Assembly (NCBI GenBank): GCA_016793325.1
Contig: JAEUKI010000094.1
Span: 124,001-188,000 of the forward strand
Length of the DNA stretch: 64,000 bases
Direction of reading: 5' to 3'
Source of the DNA: Myxococcales bacterium
GTDB taxonomy: Bacteria > Myxococcota_A > Polyangia > Polyangiales > Ga0077539
Shown: one piece after another, positions 1-9,453 of the stretch
Numbering within the stretch: the first letter of the stretch is position 1
Layout: the number at the start of each line of letters is the position of its first letter
Translations under genes and position numbers: made by a program
The notes under the pieces: model-generated
What the model was told of the DNA's origin: nothing
Database searches by the model: none
What the model saw: the letters and a program-made list of their open reading frames with translations, nothing else

Positions 1-1237
1 GTTGCTCCATGGTGAACATCCCTCGCGGGGGCATCACGGGGGCCATCATGAGCACGACGCTGTTGCGGATCTTCATCCGATTGGCGTCCCAGCCCATGTA
101 CGTCGAGAGGTCCGGCGCCTGTCCGCCCATGCCCGGAAAGTGGCAGTCCGCACACGAGGACGCGTAGATCGACTGCATCGTCGCGCGCCAGATCGCCTCG
201 GGGGTCTGCGTTCCCGTGTCGGCGGCGTAGCGGCGCGGAGCCATCGCGCTCGAGACCCACACTTCGTCCATGCTCGCGGGCGAGAGCGTGGAGTTCGCGT
301 CGAGCATGGTTCCTGTGGTCATCGAGACGCGGCCCGTCGCGTAGGTCCCGAGCTCGCGGCCCGAGACGAACCACACGCGCGGGCCCGAGCGAACCATCGC
401 CGTGATCGGCGCGGGCGCGCGAAACACGCCTTCGAGCGTTCCGTCGGCGGCTTCGGCCCACAGGACGGGGCCCGCGGACGCGATCACCTTGCCCATCGCG
501 TCGATGGCCACCGCCGTTGCGCCTGGGAGATTCCAGGTGCGCAGGCGACCCGTCGCGGCGTCGAGCACTTTGATGCGATCGGGGCTCACGCCCGCGAACA
601 GGTTGTTGCTCGCGCCGAAGGCCGTGAACGGGCCCTCCATCACGCGGCGGATGTTCATCCCGTCGGAGATCGAGAGGTGCGTCTCCGAGGCAAATCCCAC
701 GAAATTCATCCCGCCGTGCGCGACCCATCGGACCGACATGCCCGTGAGTCCGTAGCGATCGCCGACGATCTCGAGCAGGTTGTCCGGTCGCACGCGATGC
801 ACGCGGCCCATGGCGTCGACGGCGATCGTCCACGTTCCCGTGCCCACCACCGCGGGAACGGTCGCGGCCGAACGCCACATCGTGATCTCTGCGTTCGACG
901 CGAAGAGCGCGCCCGCCCGAAGCAGACGCATGCCCAGCGAGCCGAAGAACGCCGTCGTCCCCGCGTTGTCGGTCACCGCCTGAACGGTCCCGAGCGGCAC
1001 CATCATGTTGTTGTAGGTGATCGCTCGGACGAACAGCGGCGCGGCGATCGTCGGCAGCGTTCCGCCGTCGCTGGGGGGCGCGGTGCTGTCCGGCGCGGGG
1101 CCCGTGTCCGTCCCGACCGACGTGTCCGTCACCACGCCGCTGTCCATGGGCGGAGGCGGCTCCGTGGGGCCGCACGCGGCGACGGACAGCGCGACGACGC
1201 TCGACGCGAAGCACCAGCGCACGATCGATCTCGTCAC
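1..1237 (-). CDS. Lipoprotein with C-terminal cytochrome c motif (partial, runs off left edge)
   Basis: The GTG start at 1237 overlaps the stop of the DUF1501 gene as GTGA, so the two are probably translationally coupled. I read about 412 codons without a stop before the window edge, so the C terminus is missing. The N terminus has two early arginines, a hydrophobic stretch and a lipobox (LSVAAC), then a Pro/Asp/Thr-rich linker. The middle has repeated short beta-type stretches that could form a propeller. A haem-binding CADCH lies at residues 362-366, followed by many methionines that could supply the sixth ligand. It is probably an exported electron-transfer lipoprotein acting with the upstream DUF1501 and DUF1549-like products. 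Substrate unknown. Confidence 0.72.
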   Translation of the reverse strand, partial: MTRSIVRWCFASSVVALSVAACGPTEPPPPMDSGVVTDTSVGTDTGPAPDSTAPPSDGGTLPTIAAPLFVRAITYNNMMVPLGTVQAVTDNAGTTAFFGSLGMRLLRAGALFASNAEITMWRSAATVPAVVGTGTWTIAVDAMGRVHRVRPDNLLEIVGDRYGLTGMSVRWVAHGGMNFVGFASETHLSISDGMNIRRVMEGPFTAFGASNNLFAGVSPDRIKVLDAATGRLRTWNLPGATAVAIDAMGKVIASAGPVLWAEAADGTLEGVFRAPAPITAMVRSGPRVWFVSGRELGTYATGRVSMTTGTMLDANSTLSPASMDEVWVSSAMAPRRYAADTGTQTPEAIWRATMQSIYASSCADCHFPGMGGQAPDLSTYMGWDANRMKIRNSVVLMMAPVMPPRGMFTMEQ

Positions 1238-2643
1238 CGACGAATCTCCCGCATCACCGCGCCGTCACGCATGAAGCGCCGCGGATCGACCCCGAACGCG
1301 TCGAGGAACGTCGCGAGCACGTCCGCCGGCGTGATCGCGCGGACGCCGTCGGGAAACATCCTCGTCGTCGACAAGAGCTGCCGCGGGTCCGTCGTTCCGA
1401 AGCTGAAATTGCCGCGGAACCTCGGAGAGATGATCACCGCCGAGTTGCTCGGATAGTGATCGCGCCCGCCGTACACGTTGATTTGTGGTGTGCGGCAGAA
1501 ATCGCTCGTCACGAGGATGTGCGTGTGGTCGATGAGCTTGTGCCCCGCGACCGTCGGGTGATCGGTCGCCGAGAGCACGTCGATCAGGCCCGCCAGCATG
1601 TTGAAGAGCTCTTGCTGGTGCTGCGGCTGGTCTTCGTAGTTCGAGAAGTGCGTGTCGAAGCTCGTCGTCGCGAAGCTCACGCACCGCGCGAGGTTGAGCC
1701 GAAACGCTTCGACTGCGAACGCCGCGTTGGGGATCACGCCGTTCTCGAAGACGTACGGCATCACCGTGCTCGTCCCCGGCTGCATCGGGCGATAGATCGG
1801 CGCGAGCTCAGCCTTGGCCGCGAGCGCCGCTGTAGAAAAGAGATTGGTCAGCTCGGGGTTCGCGTGGATGCGCTCGAGCGACTCGAGCTGCTGCTCGACG
1901 CCCTGGTACACCTGCGGAAAATACGAGCGATCCGCGAGCTCGCGCGTCTCGTCGCGGAGCACTTGGTTCACGGCCGAGCGCGTCGCGCGGTCGGTCGCGC
2001 GGTTCGAGCGCGTGAGCGAGCGGGCCACCGCGCCAATGGTGTCCACGCGCAGCGGGAGCGCGCGCGCGTTGAGGTTGGGCCCCGTGTAGAAGCTCGGGTA
2101 CCGAACGCTCAGCGTCGGAAAGAGCTGCGAGGTCCCGAGCTCGCTCGCGAGCATCGTGTCGATGCTCGGGGCGACGGGCTTTCCGCCGGCGAGCCTGCGG
2201 CCCGTGGACGAGTACGCCGTCCCGTCCGGGTGCGAGACGGTGTTCATCGCGATGCCGTTGATCACGGTCATGCGCTCGAACCGTCGCGCGTCGCCCATCA
2301 AGCCGATCGCTGGACCGAAGGTGATGTTCGATCCCGTCGGTCGAAACAGACGAAAGCTCGTCTGGCCGTTCTGCGGCGTGTTGTCCGTCCAGTGGATGAG
2401 CCCCGACTTGTCGATCGTGTCCGTCGTCGCGGGCTCGGTGATGTCGATGAATTGATTTCGTGGGTCGAGGGACACCGTGATGTCCCACGCGCCCTGCGCG
2501 TGAATGAAGAGAAAGAACTCGGTCGAAGCCGCGCCGGGCATCATCTGCGCGAGCGCTTCGAACATGGGGCTCGTCGCGCCCGCGGCCGCACCGGCGCCGA
2601 GCACCTTCAAAAACCGACGACGTCCTGAATCCGTGGGGTTCAT
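1234..2643 (-). CDS. DUF1501 family exported protein
   Basis: 469 residues. The N terminus has a twin-arginine-type signal (GRRRFLKVLGAGAAAG), so folded export by Tat is likely. DUF1501 hallmarks are visible: an early FLFIHAQGAWD, a HPDGTAYSSTGR segment, a THFSNYEDQPQHQQ segment, and a late SDFCRTPQIN followed by GRDHYP, matching the family's usual S-(E/D)-F-x-RTP and GRDH(W/Y)P. DUF1501 is a sulfatase-like family of unknown activity, usually encoded beside DUF1549/DUF1592-type proteins, as here. It lies 27 nt after the preceding lipoprotein gene, and its TGA overlaps the next start. The family call is firm; the function is unknown. Confidence 0.88.
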   Translation of the reverse strand: MNPTDSGRRRFLKVLGAGAAAGATSPMFEALAQMMPGAASTEFFLFIHAQGAWDITVSLDPRNQFIDITEPATTDTIDKSGLIHWTDNTPQNGQTSFRLFRPTGSNITFGPAIGLMGDARRFERMTVINGIAMNTVSHPDGTAYSSTGRRLAGGKPVAPSIDTMLASELGTSQLFPTLSVRYPSFYTGPNLNARALPLRVDTIGAVARSLTRSNRATDRATRSAVNQVLRDETRELADRSYFPQVYQGVEQQLESLERIHANPELTNLFSTAALAAKAELAPIYRPMQPGTSTVMPYVFENGVIPNAAFAVEAFRLNLARCVSFATTSFDTHFSNYEDQPQHQQELFNMLAGLIDVLSATDHPTVAGHKLIDHTHILVTSDFCRTPQINVYGGRDHYPSNSAVIISPRFRGNFSFGTTDPRQLLSTTRMFPDGVRAITPADVLATFLDAFGVDPRRFMRDGAVMREIRR

Positions 2644-2670
2644 CGTGATCGCTCCGTATGTTCCGTTGGC

Positions 2671-3495
2671 TCAGTACATCTGGAATTCGGGGTGACGGAT
2701 GAGCGCGTAACAAACCGCCGCCCATCCGGTGCTCGTCTTGAGCCTGAACGTCGTCGCGGGCGCTCCGGACGCCGCCGAGTAGCGCGCCACCGTCGACTGA
2801 TAGAGCGTGAAGAACCGCTGCACTCGGTTGTCCGGCGCGAGGCTCGCGGGATACCCGAGGAAGGTCCTGTGCAAGAGGTCGAACCGCGTTCGAAAGCCCG
2901 CGAGGTCCAGCGCCGTCGCGGGCTGATCGAACGCGAACACCCGACGGTTGGCCATCGCCGGAGGAGTCATCGCGTCGAGCTCGCTCGCCACGGTGACGTC
3001 ACACAGCGCGATGCCCGTACGCTCGAGCGTCGCGAGCATGAGCGGGCTCGTCTGAGTGTTGCGGTTGATGTCGATCCGGTGATCGGGGAGGCCCATGGAC
3101 GCGAGGTAGTCGTTCCACGTGTCGAAGAGCGTCGCGTCGCGCGCGCGGATCTCGGTCTGCACTTGCAACGGCGTCTGCGTCGGTCGCGCCATGGGGCCCG
3201 CGAAGAGCTGCAGATAGCTACGAATGTACGTCTCGACCGGCATCATGCGCGGGCCGCGCTTGGGCGTGGTGTCCTGCGCGACGTTCTCGTGACCGGGGAT
3301 CGACTCGACCGGCGTCGCGCGGTTGGCGTCCGGCGGCATCGGGTCCGGGACGTCCGCGCGCGGCGTGGATGAATCGCCGTTCACTCCGCTGTCCGTCGCG
3401 GGGCGCCCGCCTTCGGTGCACGCGCTCGTCGCGACGGCGAGCGAGAAGGCCACGCCGACGAGCGATCCGAACTTGAATCCGTGGGTGCTGTTCAT
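2671..3495 (-). CDS. Lipoprotein of the DUF1549/DUF1501 cluster
   Basis: About 274 residues from the ATG at 3495, which overlaps the previous stop as ATGA. The open frame continues upstream, but this start gives a clean lipoprotein signal: a lysine, a hydrophobic run and the lipobox ATSAC. An acidic, Pro- and Ser-rich linker follows. The C terminus ends in AAVCYALIRHPEFQMY, a tail that resembles the ends of DUF1549/DUF1592-type proteins, so I infer a distant relation. No haem motif is present. It is probably an outer-membrane-anchored partner of its neighbours. No function assigned. Confidence 0.75.
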   Translation of the reverse strand: MNSTHGFKFGSLVGVAFSLAVATSACTEGGRPATDSGVNGDSSTPRADVPDPMPPDANRATPVESIPGHENVAQDTTPKRGPRMMPVETYIRSYLQLFAGPMARPTQTPLQVQTEIRARDATLFDTWNDYLASMGLPDHRIDINRNTQTSPLMLATLERTGIALCDVTVASELDAMTPPAMANRRVFAFDQPATALDLAGFRTRFDLLHRTFLGYPASLAPDNRVQRFFTLYQSTVARYSAASGAPATTFRLKTSTGWAAVCYALIRHPEFQMY

Positions 3496-5465
3496 CGCGT
3501 CGCTCCTTCGCGCCATGCGGTCGAAGAGAGGTTGTTGGCTCGGCGATAGGCGTCCGAGAGGAGCAGCTGCTTGATCATCGCGCGCGCCCTGAAGGCCGAG
3601 CCCGTGAGCGTCGTCTGCAGCTGCGTTCTCAGCGTCGCGTCCTCGACGTTGAGGTCGCGACCGAGGAAGCTCTCGGCGACGGTCTCGACGAAGCACGGCC
3701 CGAACTGCGGCTGCGCTGCGAGGTAGTCACCCATTCCGCGAGGGCCCGCGTCGGCGTTGGCGCGGGCCGCGGTGAGGTTGTAGATCCCGCGCATCCACGA
3801 CTGCGTCGTGTTGGTGAAGGACGGGTCGTAGAACGCGTTGCACCCTGCGGGCATCGCGCCGCCCGCAGCCGCGAGTCGGCACCGCGCGGCGTCGAGCGGA
3901 AACTGCGCGGCGGGCAAGTACGTCCAATCGCTCTCGGTCACGCGCGTGAAGAACGCAGACATCGGCTCGAGCGTGCGGTGACAGTCGCGACAGCCCGGGC
4001 GCAGCGTCAGGTCTGGCTGATCGCTCGGCGTGAGCGCTCCGTTGCCCGCGACGAACTCCTGGCACATGAAGGCCTGGTAGAGCACGTGCGCGCGAGCGCG
4101 GCGCGTCCCGTACTTCGTGAGGAAGATCGGCATCGTCAGGATGCCCGAGGCGAGCGGTCCGCGATCGGGGACACGCGCCCAACGATCGACGTCGTGCGGG
4201 AGCACCGCCGTCGGAACGTTGCTCGGAACGAACAAGTGCGTCGGCGTCGAGTAGTCGAAGCGCAGGTGATTGGTGTTGCAGCAGCTCTGCTGTTGTTGGC
4301 TGCGATAGAACACCGCGAGGGGGCCGTTCACGTACGTGTCGCGCGCGCGGACGATGTCCCTCACGTCGCGATCGGCCTGAAAGATCGCGTCCATGAAGTA
4401 CGCGGCCTCTTGCGAGAGCCACAGGCGCATCCAGTCGCCCGGCGAGAGCCCGCGGTTCTCGAGGGCGTTTTCGTTGCCGATGGGGGCGCGGAGCGCTCCG
4501 TTGACGAGGGCTCCCGCGTTTTGATTGTTCACGAGCACGCCCGGAAGGCAGCGCTCGAGCCCGGGTCCACAGCCGCACTCGGTCGAGAGGTTGAAGCCCG
4601 TCTGCGTCTCGCACGAGAGCATGCGGCCCATGAGCGGCATCGCGATGCTGTCGGTGTTTGGCGTTCCGAGGATGCGCGCGTTGCATCCGGTGGCGGGCGT
4701 CGGCGTGCGCGTCCCTGCGATGAACGTCCGTCCCGTCGGCGCGGTCTGCGCCTCTTCGTTGCAGACGTACACCTCGTTGACGGGGTTGCCTGCGGCGTCT
4801 TCGAGCATTCCCTCGACGGGCTCGTAGCCCGGAGCCATCGCGGCCCACGTCGTCGGGTTGTAGCGCTGCGTGGGATTCGCCGCGCGATAGTCGCGGTAGA
4901 GCCACCACGGCTTCACGGGCGTCGTGCGCGCGTTGAAGACGGCGTCCGACACGACGCGCGGCGTGTTACACGTGTCCGTGCGCGGCTCGCCGTTGGAGGG
5001 GTACTGCACGCCGAGCTCTTGCGGCGTGAAGCACATCGTCCCGTCGATATCGACGTTGGCGCGACGCTGGCCCATTCGATAGTAGACCCACACCGTCGTT
5101 CCGTTCGCGCGGCGAACGGGGATGCGGCGCAGCATCGTCCCTCGCGGATTGAGCTGAACGACCGTGTTCACCTCGAGCCGCAGTCGATCCATGTACACGC
5201 GACGCACGCGCTCGGCGGCCTCGGGCGTCGCGAGCTGCATGTCGATCCACGACTCGACGTTGAACGCGGGTTGCTCGAACGCGGCGATCTCTGCGCGCGT
5301 CGGAATCCTGCCAACGAGGTCGATCGAGAGCGCGCGAAAGTACCGGTACTCGTCGACCGTGCGCTGCGCGTGCGCGTCGCTCTCGTGTGCGAGCGCGGCG
5401 AGCGCGATCGCTGCAACGCTCGCGACCTGCGCGACACCGAGTGTTCTTCGATCCGACAACCGCAT
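3492..5465 (-). CDS. DUF1549-like exported protein with cytochrome c motif
   Basis: 657 residues from the ATG at 5465, chosen because GGAGG sits 8 nt upstream and a signal peptide follows (SVAAIALAALAHESDAHAQ). The mature N terminus EYRYFRALSIDLVGRIPT matches the DUF1549 opening, normally R-x-x-L-D-L-x-G-x-P-T. Near residue 490 a CRDCHRTLEPMSAFF segment gives a CXXCH haem site and resembles the DUF1588 CxxCHxxxDP motif. The protein is unusually Cys-rich, including a vicinal SCC. First gene of a four-gene operon of exported proteins. Probably a periplasmic or outer-membrane cytochrome; substrate unknown. Family confident, role inferred. Confidence 0.8.
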   Translation of the reverse strand: MRLSDRRTLGVAQVASVAAIALAALAHESDAHAQRTVDEYRYFRALSIDLVGRIPTRAEIAAFEQPAFNVESWIDMQLATPEAAERVRRVYMDRLRLEVNTVVQLNPRGTMLRRIPVRRANGTTVWVYYRMGQRRANVDIDGTMCFTPQELGVQYPSNGEPRTDTCNTPRVVSDAVFNARTTPVKPWWLYRDYRAANPTQRYNPTTWAAMAPGYEPVEGMLEDAAGNPVNEVYVCNEEAQTAPTGRTFIAGTRTPTPATGCNARILGTPNTDSIAMPLMGRMLSCETQTGFNLSTECGCGPGLERCLPGVLVNNQNAGALVNGALRAPIGNENALENRGLSPGDWMRLWLSQEAAYFMDAIFQADRDVRDIVRARDTYVNGPLAVFYRSQQQQSCCNTNHLRFDYSTPTHLFVPSNVPTAVLPHDVDRWARVPDRGPLASGILTMPIFLTKYGTRRARAHVLYQAFMCQEFVAGNGALTPSDQPDLTLRPGCRDCHRTLEPMSAFFTRVTESDWTYLPAAQFPLDAARCRLAAAGGAMPAGCNAFYDPSFTNTTQSWMRGIYNLTAARANADAGPRGMGDYLAAQPQFGPCFVETVAESFLGRDLNVEDATLRTQLQTTLTGSAFRARAMIKQLLLSDAYRRANNLSSTAWREGATR

Positions 5466-5719
5466 CGAATGCCTCCAGAAGAGCGATCGTACGAGGCCGC
5501 GCAATCGGCGCGCGAGAGGGAGAAAATCTGCCCACCGCGCTGCGCGGGTTTCGTGACGCAACGCTCCATGAATGCCAGTGATTTCCCGATCATTGGTACA
5601 GCGACCAAGCCATGTCACGAGGCGATTCGGGCATGTTTCCACAATTGTTGCTACGAAGGTCTCGCGTGACGCGTTCGGGGCGTCGCGACGTTCCACCCGG
5701 TCATTCTTTGGAGGTCCCT

Positions 5720-8275
5720 TTGCGTTCGAACCCCTCACGCTCTGCATCGTTCGCGCTGACTGCTGGGGCGCTGCTCGCGCTCGCGCACTGCGCTCCACCT
5801 CCGCCGCCTCCCGCTGATGGCGGCGACGCGGGCAACCAAGACGTCGCGAGCGACACGCGCGACGCGACGATGGGCGACACCTCGATGGACGTCGCAGATA
5901 GCGGCGTCGCGGAGGACGTCGCGGACAGCGGCGTCGACGCGCAGGACAGCGCGGCGCCCGACGTCCAAGATCCCATGGACGCGAGCGAGAGCGGCGCGGA
6001 CGTCGCGCTCGATTCGCTACCGGATTCGCTGCCCGATTCAGCGCCGGACTCAGCGCCAGATTCAGCGCCAGATTCAGCGCCAGACTCCGCGCCCGACTCG
6101 ATGCCCGACTCGAGCCCCGACTCGATGACAGATGCTTCGATGATGGCCTCGACGATCGTTCAGGTCGCGACGGGCAACTCTCACACGTGCGCCGTTCGCT
6201 CGGACGGAACCGTCGAGTGTTGGGGAGAGAACGATCAGGGTCAGCTCGGCCTCGGCTCGCTCGAGCGCGCGTACGCACGAACGCGGGTCGGCGGGATCAC
6301 GGACGCTGTGCAAGTGACGGTCGGCAACGACTTCTCGTGTGCGCTTCGACGCACGGGTGAAGTGCTCTGTTGGGGCGACAACAGCAACCTCCAGCTCGCG
6401 CGGACCCCGACGACGGCGGACTCGAACACGCCCGTCGCGATCGCGGGGCTCACGGACGTCACGCAAATCGAAGCCGGAGCGCTGTACGTGTGCGCGCTTC
6501 GCTCGGATCGAACCGTCTGGTGTTGGGGCGACAACCTCAATCGTCAGCTCGGCCGAGGAGGCACGGCGACGACGGACAGCGAGGTTCCCACTGCGGTGAT
6601 GGGGCTGAGCGGCGTGCTCTCGATCGCAGCGGGAGCGGACCACGTGTGCGCGCGCATGATGGACAACACCGCGCAGTGCTGGGGCGACAGCGACAACGGC
6701 CAGCTCGGCAACGGCGGAACGTCGACGACCGACGTGAGCACGCCCGCCCCGGTCGCGACGCTCACGGGGGTGCTCAACCTCGCCGCGGGACAGAATCACA
6801 CGTGCGCTGTGCTCTCGTCGGGCGAGCTGTGGTGCTGGGGACTCAACTCGCAGGGACAGCTCGGAAACGGGACGACCACGACCGCGCGCGCGCCCATTCA
6901 AGTGACCGCCGTTCCGATGGCGAGCCGCGTGGGCGCGGGCACGCAGCACACGTGCGCGATCGTTCCGGGTGGCGGGCTGCGCTGCTGGGGCAACGGCGCG
7001 GACGGGCAGGTCGGCAACGATCGAACGGAAGACGAGACGATGCCGCAAACAGTCATGATCCCGCGCGCGGCGACGCGCGTCGTGGGCGGCGCGTCGCACA
7101 CGTGCGCGCTGCTCGATGACGGGACGCTCGCGTGCTGGGGCCGCGGTGAAGAGGGGCAGCTCGGGATCGATCCTCGTCGGCAGCCCGCGCTCGTGAGCAC
7201 CCTCGCCCTTCCCTCTCCCGCAGCCTCGGGCGCAGCAGGAACGATCTTCCGCGGTCACATGTGCGTCGTGATGAACAGCGGCCAGGTCGCGTGCTGGGGC
7301 AACAACGACAACGGCCAGATCGGCGACGGGACGCTCACGCCGCGCGCGAGGCCGACGGTGCTCACCGCGCCGACCATGGTTCGCGAAATCGGGCTCGGCA
7401 TCAATCACACATGCGCGCTGCTCATGGACGGAACAGCCCAGTGCTGGGGCGACGGGCTCGACGGCGCGCTCGGCAACATGACGACGACCGACTCGAACGT
7501 GCCCGTCCCCGTGATGGGGCTCACGGGCGCGACGCGCATCGCGGTCGGCGGTGACAGCGCGTGCGCGATCGTCACAGGAAATCAAGTTCGCTGCTGGGGC
7601 GACAACGACAACGGGCAGCTCGGCATCGCCACCACCGCGGACAGCAACGTCGCGGCCGCGGCGATCACGGGGCTCACGGATGTCGTCGAGCTCGCGGCGG
7701 GCGCGGATCACTTCTGCGCGCGCTTGATGGATGGGACCGTTCGCTGCTGGGGCGACAACGACAACGGGCAGCTCGGAGTCGGCACCACGGCGGACAGCAC
7801 CATTCCGACGGCGCCGATCGCAGGGCTCACGAACGTCGCGCAGATCGTGGCGGGCGCGAACAGCACGTGCGCGCGACTCATGGGCGGGACCGTGCAGTGC
7901 TGGGGCGACAACTTCTACGGGCAGCTCGGCGTGGGCTCGACGATGGACAGCAACGTTCCCGTCGCGGTGCCGGGGCTGACGGACGTCGTCGATATCTCGA
8001 GCGGCAACAATTACATGTGCGCGCGTCGCATGGACGGCTCGATCCGCTGCTGGGGCTACAACGACGAGGGCAACCTCGGAAACGGGACCCTCGTCGACGA
8101 GCCGAGCCCCGTCACGATGAACGCTCCCACCAACGTTCGATCGATCCTCGCGGGTAACTCTGCGACGTGCGTGATCACCGTTCCGGGCGCCGTGCAGTGC
8201 GTCGGGTGGGTCGGCTACGGCCAGCTCGGCAACGGTCAGACGCTGCGGCGAACGGCTCCGGCGCTCGTTCCCTGA
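5720..8275 (+). CDS. RCC1-repeat lipoprotein (14 repeats)
   Basis: About 851 residues from a TTG start at 5720, preferred over the ATG at 5612 because GGAGG lies 5 nt upstream and it gives a proper lipoprotein signal (LTAGALLALAHC). An Asp/Ser-rich region with 12-bp PDSx repeats leads to the repeat domain. I count 14 RCC1-like units with cores such as CWGDNDNGQLG, enough for two seven-bladed propellers. Almost every unit has a paired TCA...CWG cysteine arrangement, unusual for nuclear RCC1 and suggesting disulfide-stabilised blades outside the cell. Probably a surface adhesin or binding platform. It converges on the haem A synthase gene with a 40-bp tail overlap. Confidence 0.88.
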   Translation: MRSNPSRSASFALTAGALLALAHCAPPPPPPADGGDAGNQDVASDTRDATMGDTSMDVADSGVAEDVADSGVDAQDSAAPDVQDPMDASESGADVALDSLPDSLPDSAPDSAPDSAPDSAPDSAPDSMPDSSPDSMTDASMMASTIVQVATGNSHTCAVRSDGTVECWGENDQGQLGLGSLERAYARTRVGGITDAVQVTVGNDFSCALRRTGEVLCWGDNSNLQLARTPTTADSNTPVAIAGLTDVTQIEAGALYVCALRSDRTVWCWGDNLNRQLGRGGTATTDSEVPTAVMGLSGVLSIAAGADHVCARMMDNTAQCWGDSDNGQLGNGGTSTTDVSTPAPVATLTGVLNLAAGQNHTCAVLSSGELWCWGLNSQGQLGNGTTTTARAPIQVTAVPMASRVGAGTQHTCAIVPGGGLRCWGNGADGQVGNDRTEDETMPQTVMIPRAATRVVGGASHTCALLDDGTLACWGRGEEGQLGIDPRRQPALVSTLALPSPAASGAAGTIFRGHMCVVMNSGQVACWGNNDNGQIGDGTLTPRARPTVLTAPTMVREIGLGINHTCALLMDGTAQCWGDGLDGALGNMTTTDSNVPVPVMGLTGATRIAVGGDSACAIVTGNQVRCWGDNDNGQLGIATTADSNVAAAAITGLTDVVELAAGADHFCARLMDGTVRCWGDNDNGQLGVGTTADSTIPTAPIAGLTNVAQIVAGANSTCARLMGGTVQCWGDNFYGQLGVGSTMDSNVPVAVPGLTDVVDISSGNNYMCARRMDGSIRCWGYNDEGNLGNGTLVDEPSPVTMNAPTNVRSILAGNSATCVITVPGAVQCVGWVGYGQLGNGQTLRRTAPALVP
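6011..6127 (+). repeat. 12-bp coding tandem repeat (Pro-Asp-Ser-x)
   Basis: Nine to ten near-identical 12-bp units encode PDSL/PDSA/PDSM in the linker between the lipobox and the RCC1 propeller. The middle units are almost identical at DNA level, so replication slippage could change linker length in frame. Confidence 0.85.
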
Positions 8276-9426
8276 GCGGCGACGACGGGGCTCGCGCGGT
8301 GAGCGAGCAAGAGCGCGCTCGAGATCACGAACAGCGCGTTGCACTGGTGGGTGAGCGCCGTGTGCAAGTGAACGTGCGTGAGCACCGTGAGCGCCCCGAG
8401 GGTGATCTGGAGCCCCACGGCCGCGAGCAGCAGCCACGCCGCGCGGCGCACGGACGCGCTCGCTTCAGGCGTCCGCATCGCTTTGATCACCGTCGCGATC
8501 ACGATTCCTGCGGTCGTGTACGCGAGCGTTCGGTGGACGAACTGCACGGTGAGCCCGTTGTTCACGAGGTTCGCCGCCGCGGGCGAGAGCGCGAACAGAT
8601 TTGGCGGGATCACCGACCCGTGCATCAACGGAAACGTGTCGCACACGAGCCCCGCTTTGAGCCCCGCGACGAGCCCTCCCCACGTAATCGTGACGAACGC
8701 GCTCACGAGCGACGCGAACGCGAGCGAGCGCACCTTGGGCAGCGCCACCCGATCGCTCTTGGCGGCTTCGTCCGCGATGCGAAGGCCCATCGACACGAGC
8801 GCGACGAAGATCGCGAGGGCCAACAGCAAGTGCGCCGTCAGCCTGAAGTGACTCACGGACGGGCGACGCACGAGCCCGCTCGCGACCATGAACCACCCGA
8901 GAAATCCCTGCAAACCGCCTAGCGCAAACACGCCGAGCACCGCGGCGAGGCGCCTCCCTCGCAGGGCGCCCCGCGCCACCCAGTACAACAGCGGAACGAA
9001 CACCACGAGCCCGGTCACGCGCCCGAGCAGCCGGTGGCTCCACTCGATCCAATAGATCCCCTTGAAGTCCTCGAGGGACATCCAGTGATGGAGCTGTTGA
9101 AACTCCGGAGAAGCGCGGTACTTCGCGTACTCGCCGAGCCACGCCTCGTGCGACAGGGGCGGGAGCGCGCCGGTCACGGGCTTCCACTCGGTGATCGAGA
9201 GGCCCGCGTGGGACAAGCGCGTGTACCCGCCCACGGCGACCATGGCCGCGACGAAGAACGCGCACACAAAGAGCCACCTCGCGATCGAGAGGGACGCTGT
9301 CGTGTCGCGCGTCGTGGTTCCGCGCTCCGCGGTCTGCGCGCGATCCTCGGAACCTCGCGCGTCGAGCTCAGCCATCGAAGACATGGCCGCAGACGTGGGG
9401 TCGTTGCTGGTCGGTGGGGAGGCCAT
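8236..9426 (-). CDS. ctaA: Haem A synthase (COX15/CtaA family)
   Basis: 396 residues. It oxidises haem O to haem A for aa3-type cytochrome oxidases in the inner membrane. The sequence shows about eight transmembrane segments and the family's paired histidines: QQLHHW, EWSHRLLGR, SHFRLTAHL, FVHRTLAY and HVHLHTALTHQC. The GGYTRLSHAGLSITEWKP stretch just after the first membrane helix is characteristic of the COX15-type (class 2) branch. About 45 polar residues precede the first helix; an in-frame Met at residue 15 is an alternative start. No ctaB or oxidase subunit gene is in the window. The 3' end overlaps the convergent RCC1 gene by 40 bp. Confidence 0.93.
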   Translation of the reverse strand: MASPPTSNDPTSAAMSSMAELDARGSEDRAQTAERGTTTRDTTASLSIARWLFVCAFFVAAMVAVGGYTRLSHAGLSITEWKPVTGALPPLSHEAWLGEYAKYRASPEFQQLHHWMSLEDFKGIYWIEWSHRLLGRVTGLVVFVPLLYWVARGALRGRRLAAVLGVFALGGLQGFLGWFMVASGLVRRPSVSHFRLTAHLLLALAIFVALVSMGLRIADEAAKSDRVALPKVRSLAFASLVSAFVTITWGGLVAGLKAGLVCDTFPLMHGSVIPPNLFALSPAAANLVNNGLTVQFVHRTLAYTTAGIVIATVIKAMRTPEASASVRRAAWLLLAAVGLQITLGALTVLTHVHLHTALTHQCNALFVISSALLLAHRASPVVAAQGTSAGAVRRSV

Positions 9427-9453
9427 CTCGCGCCGCTGTGTACCGTAGCTTCG

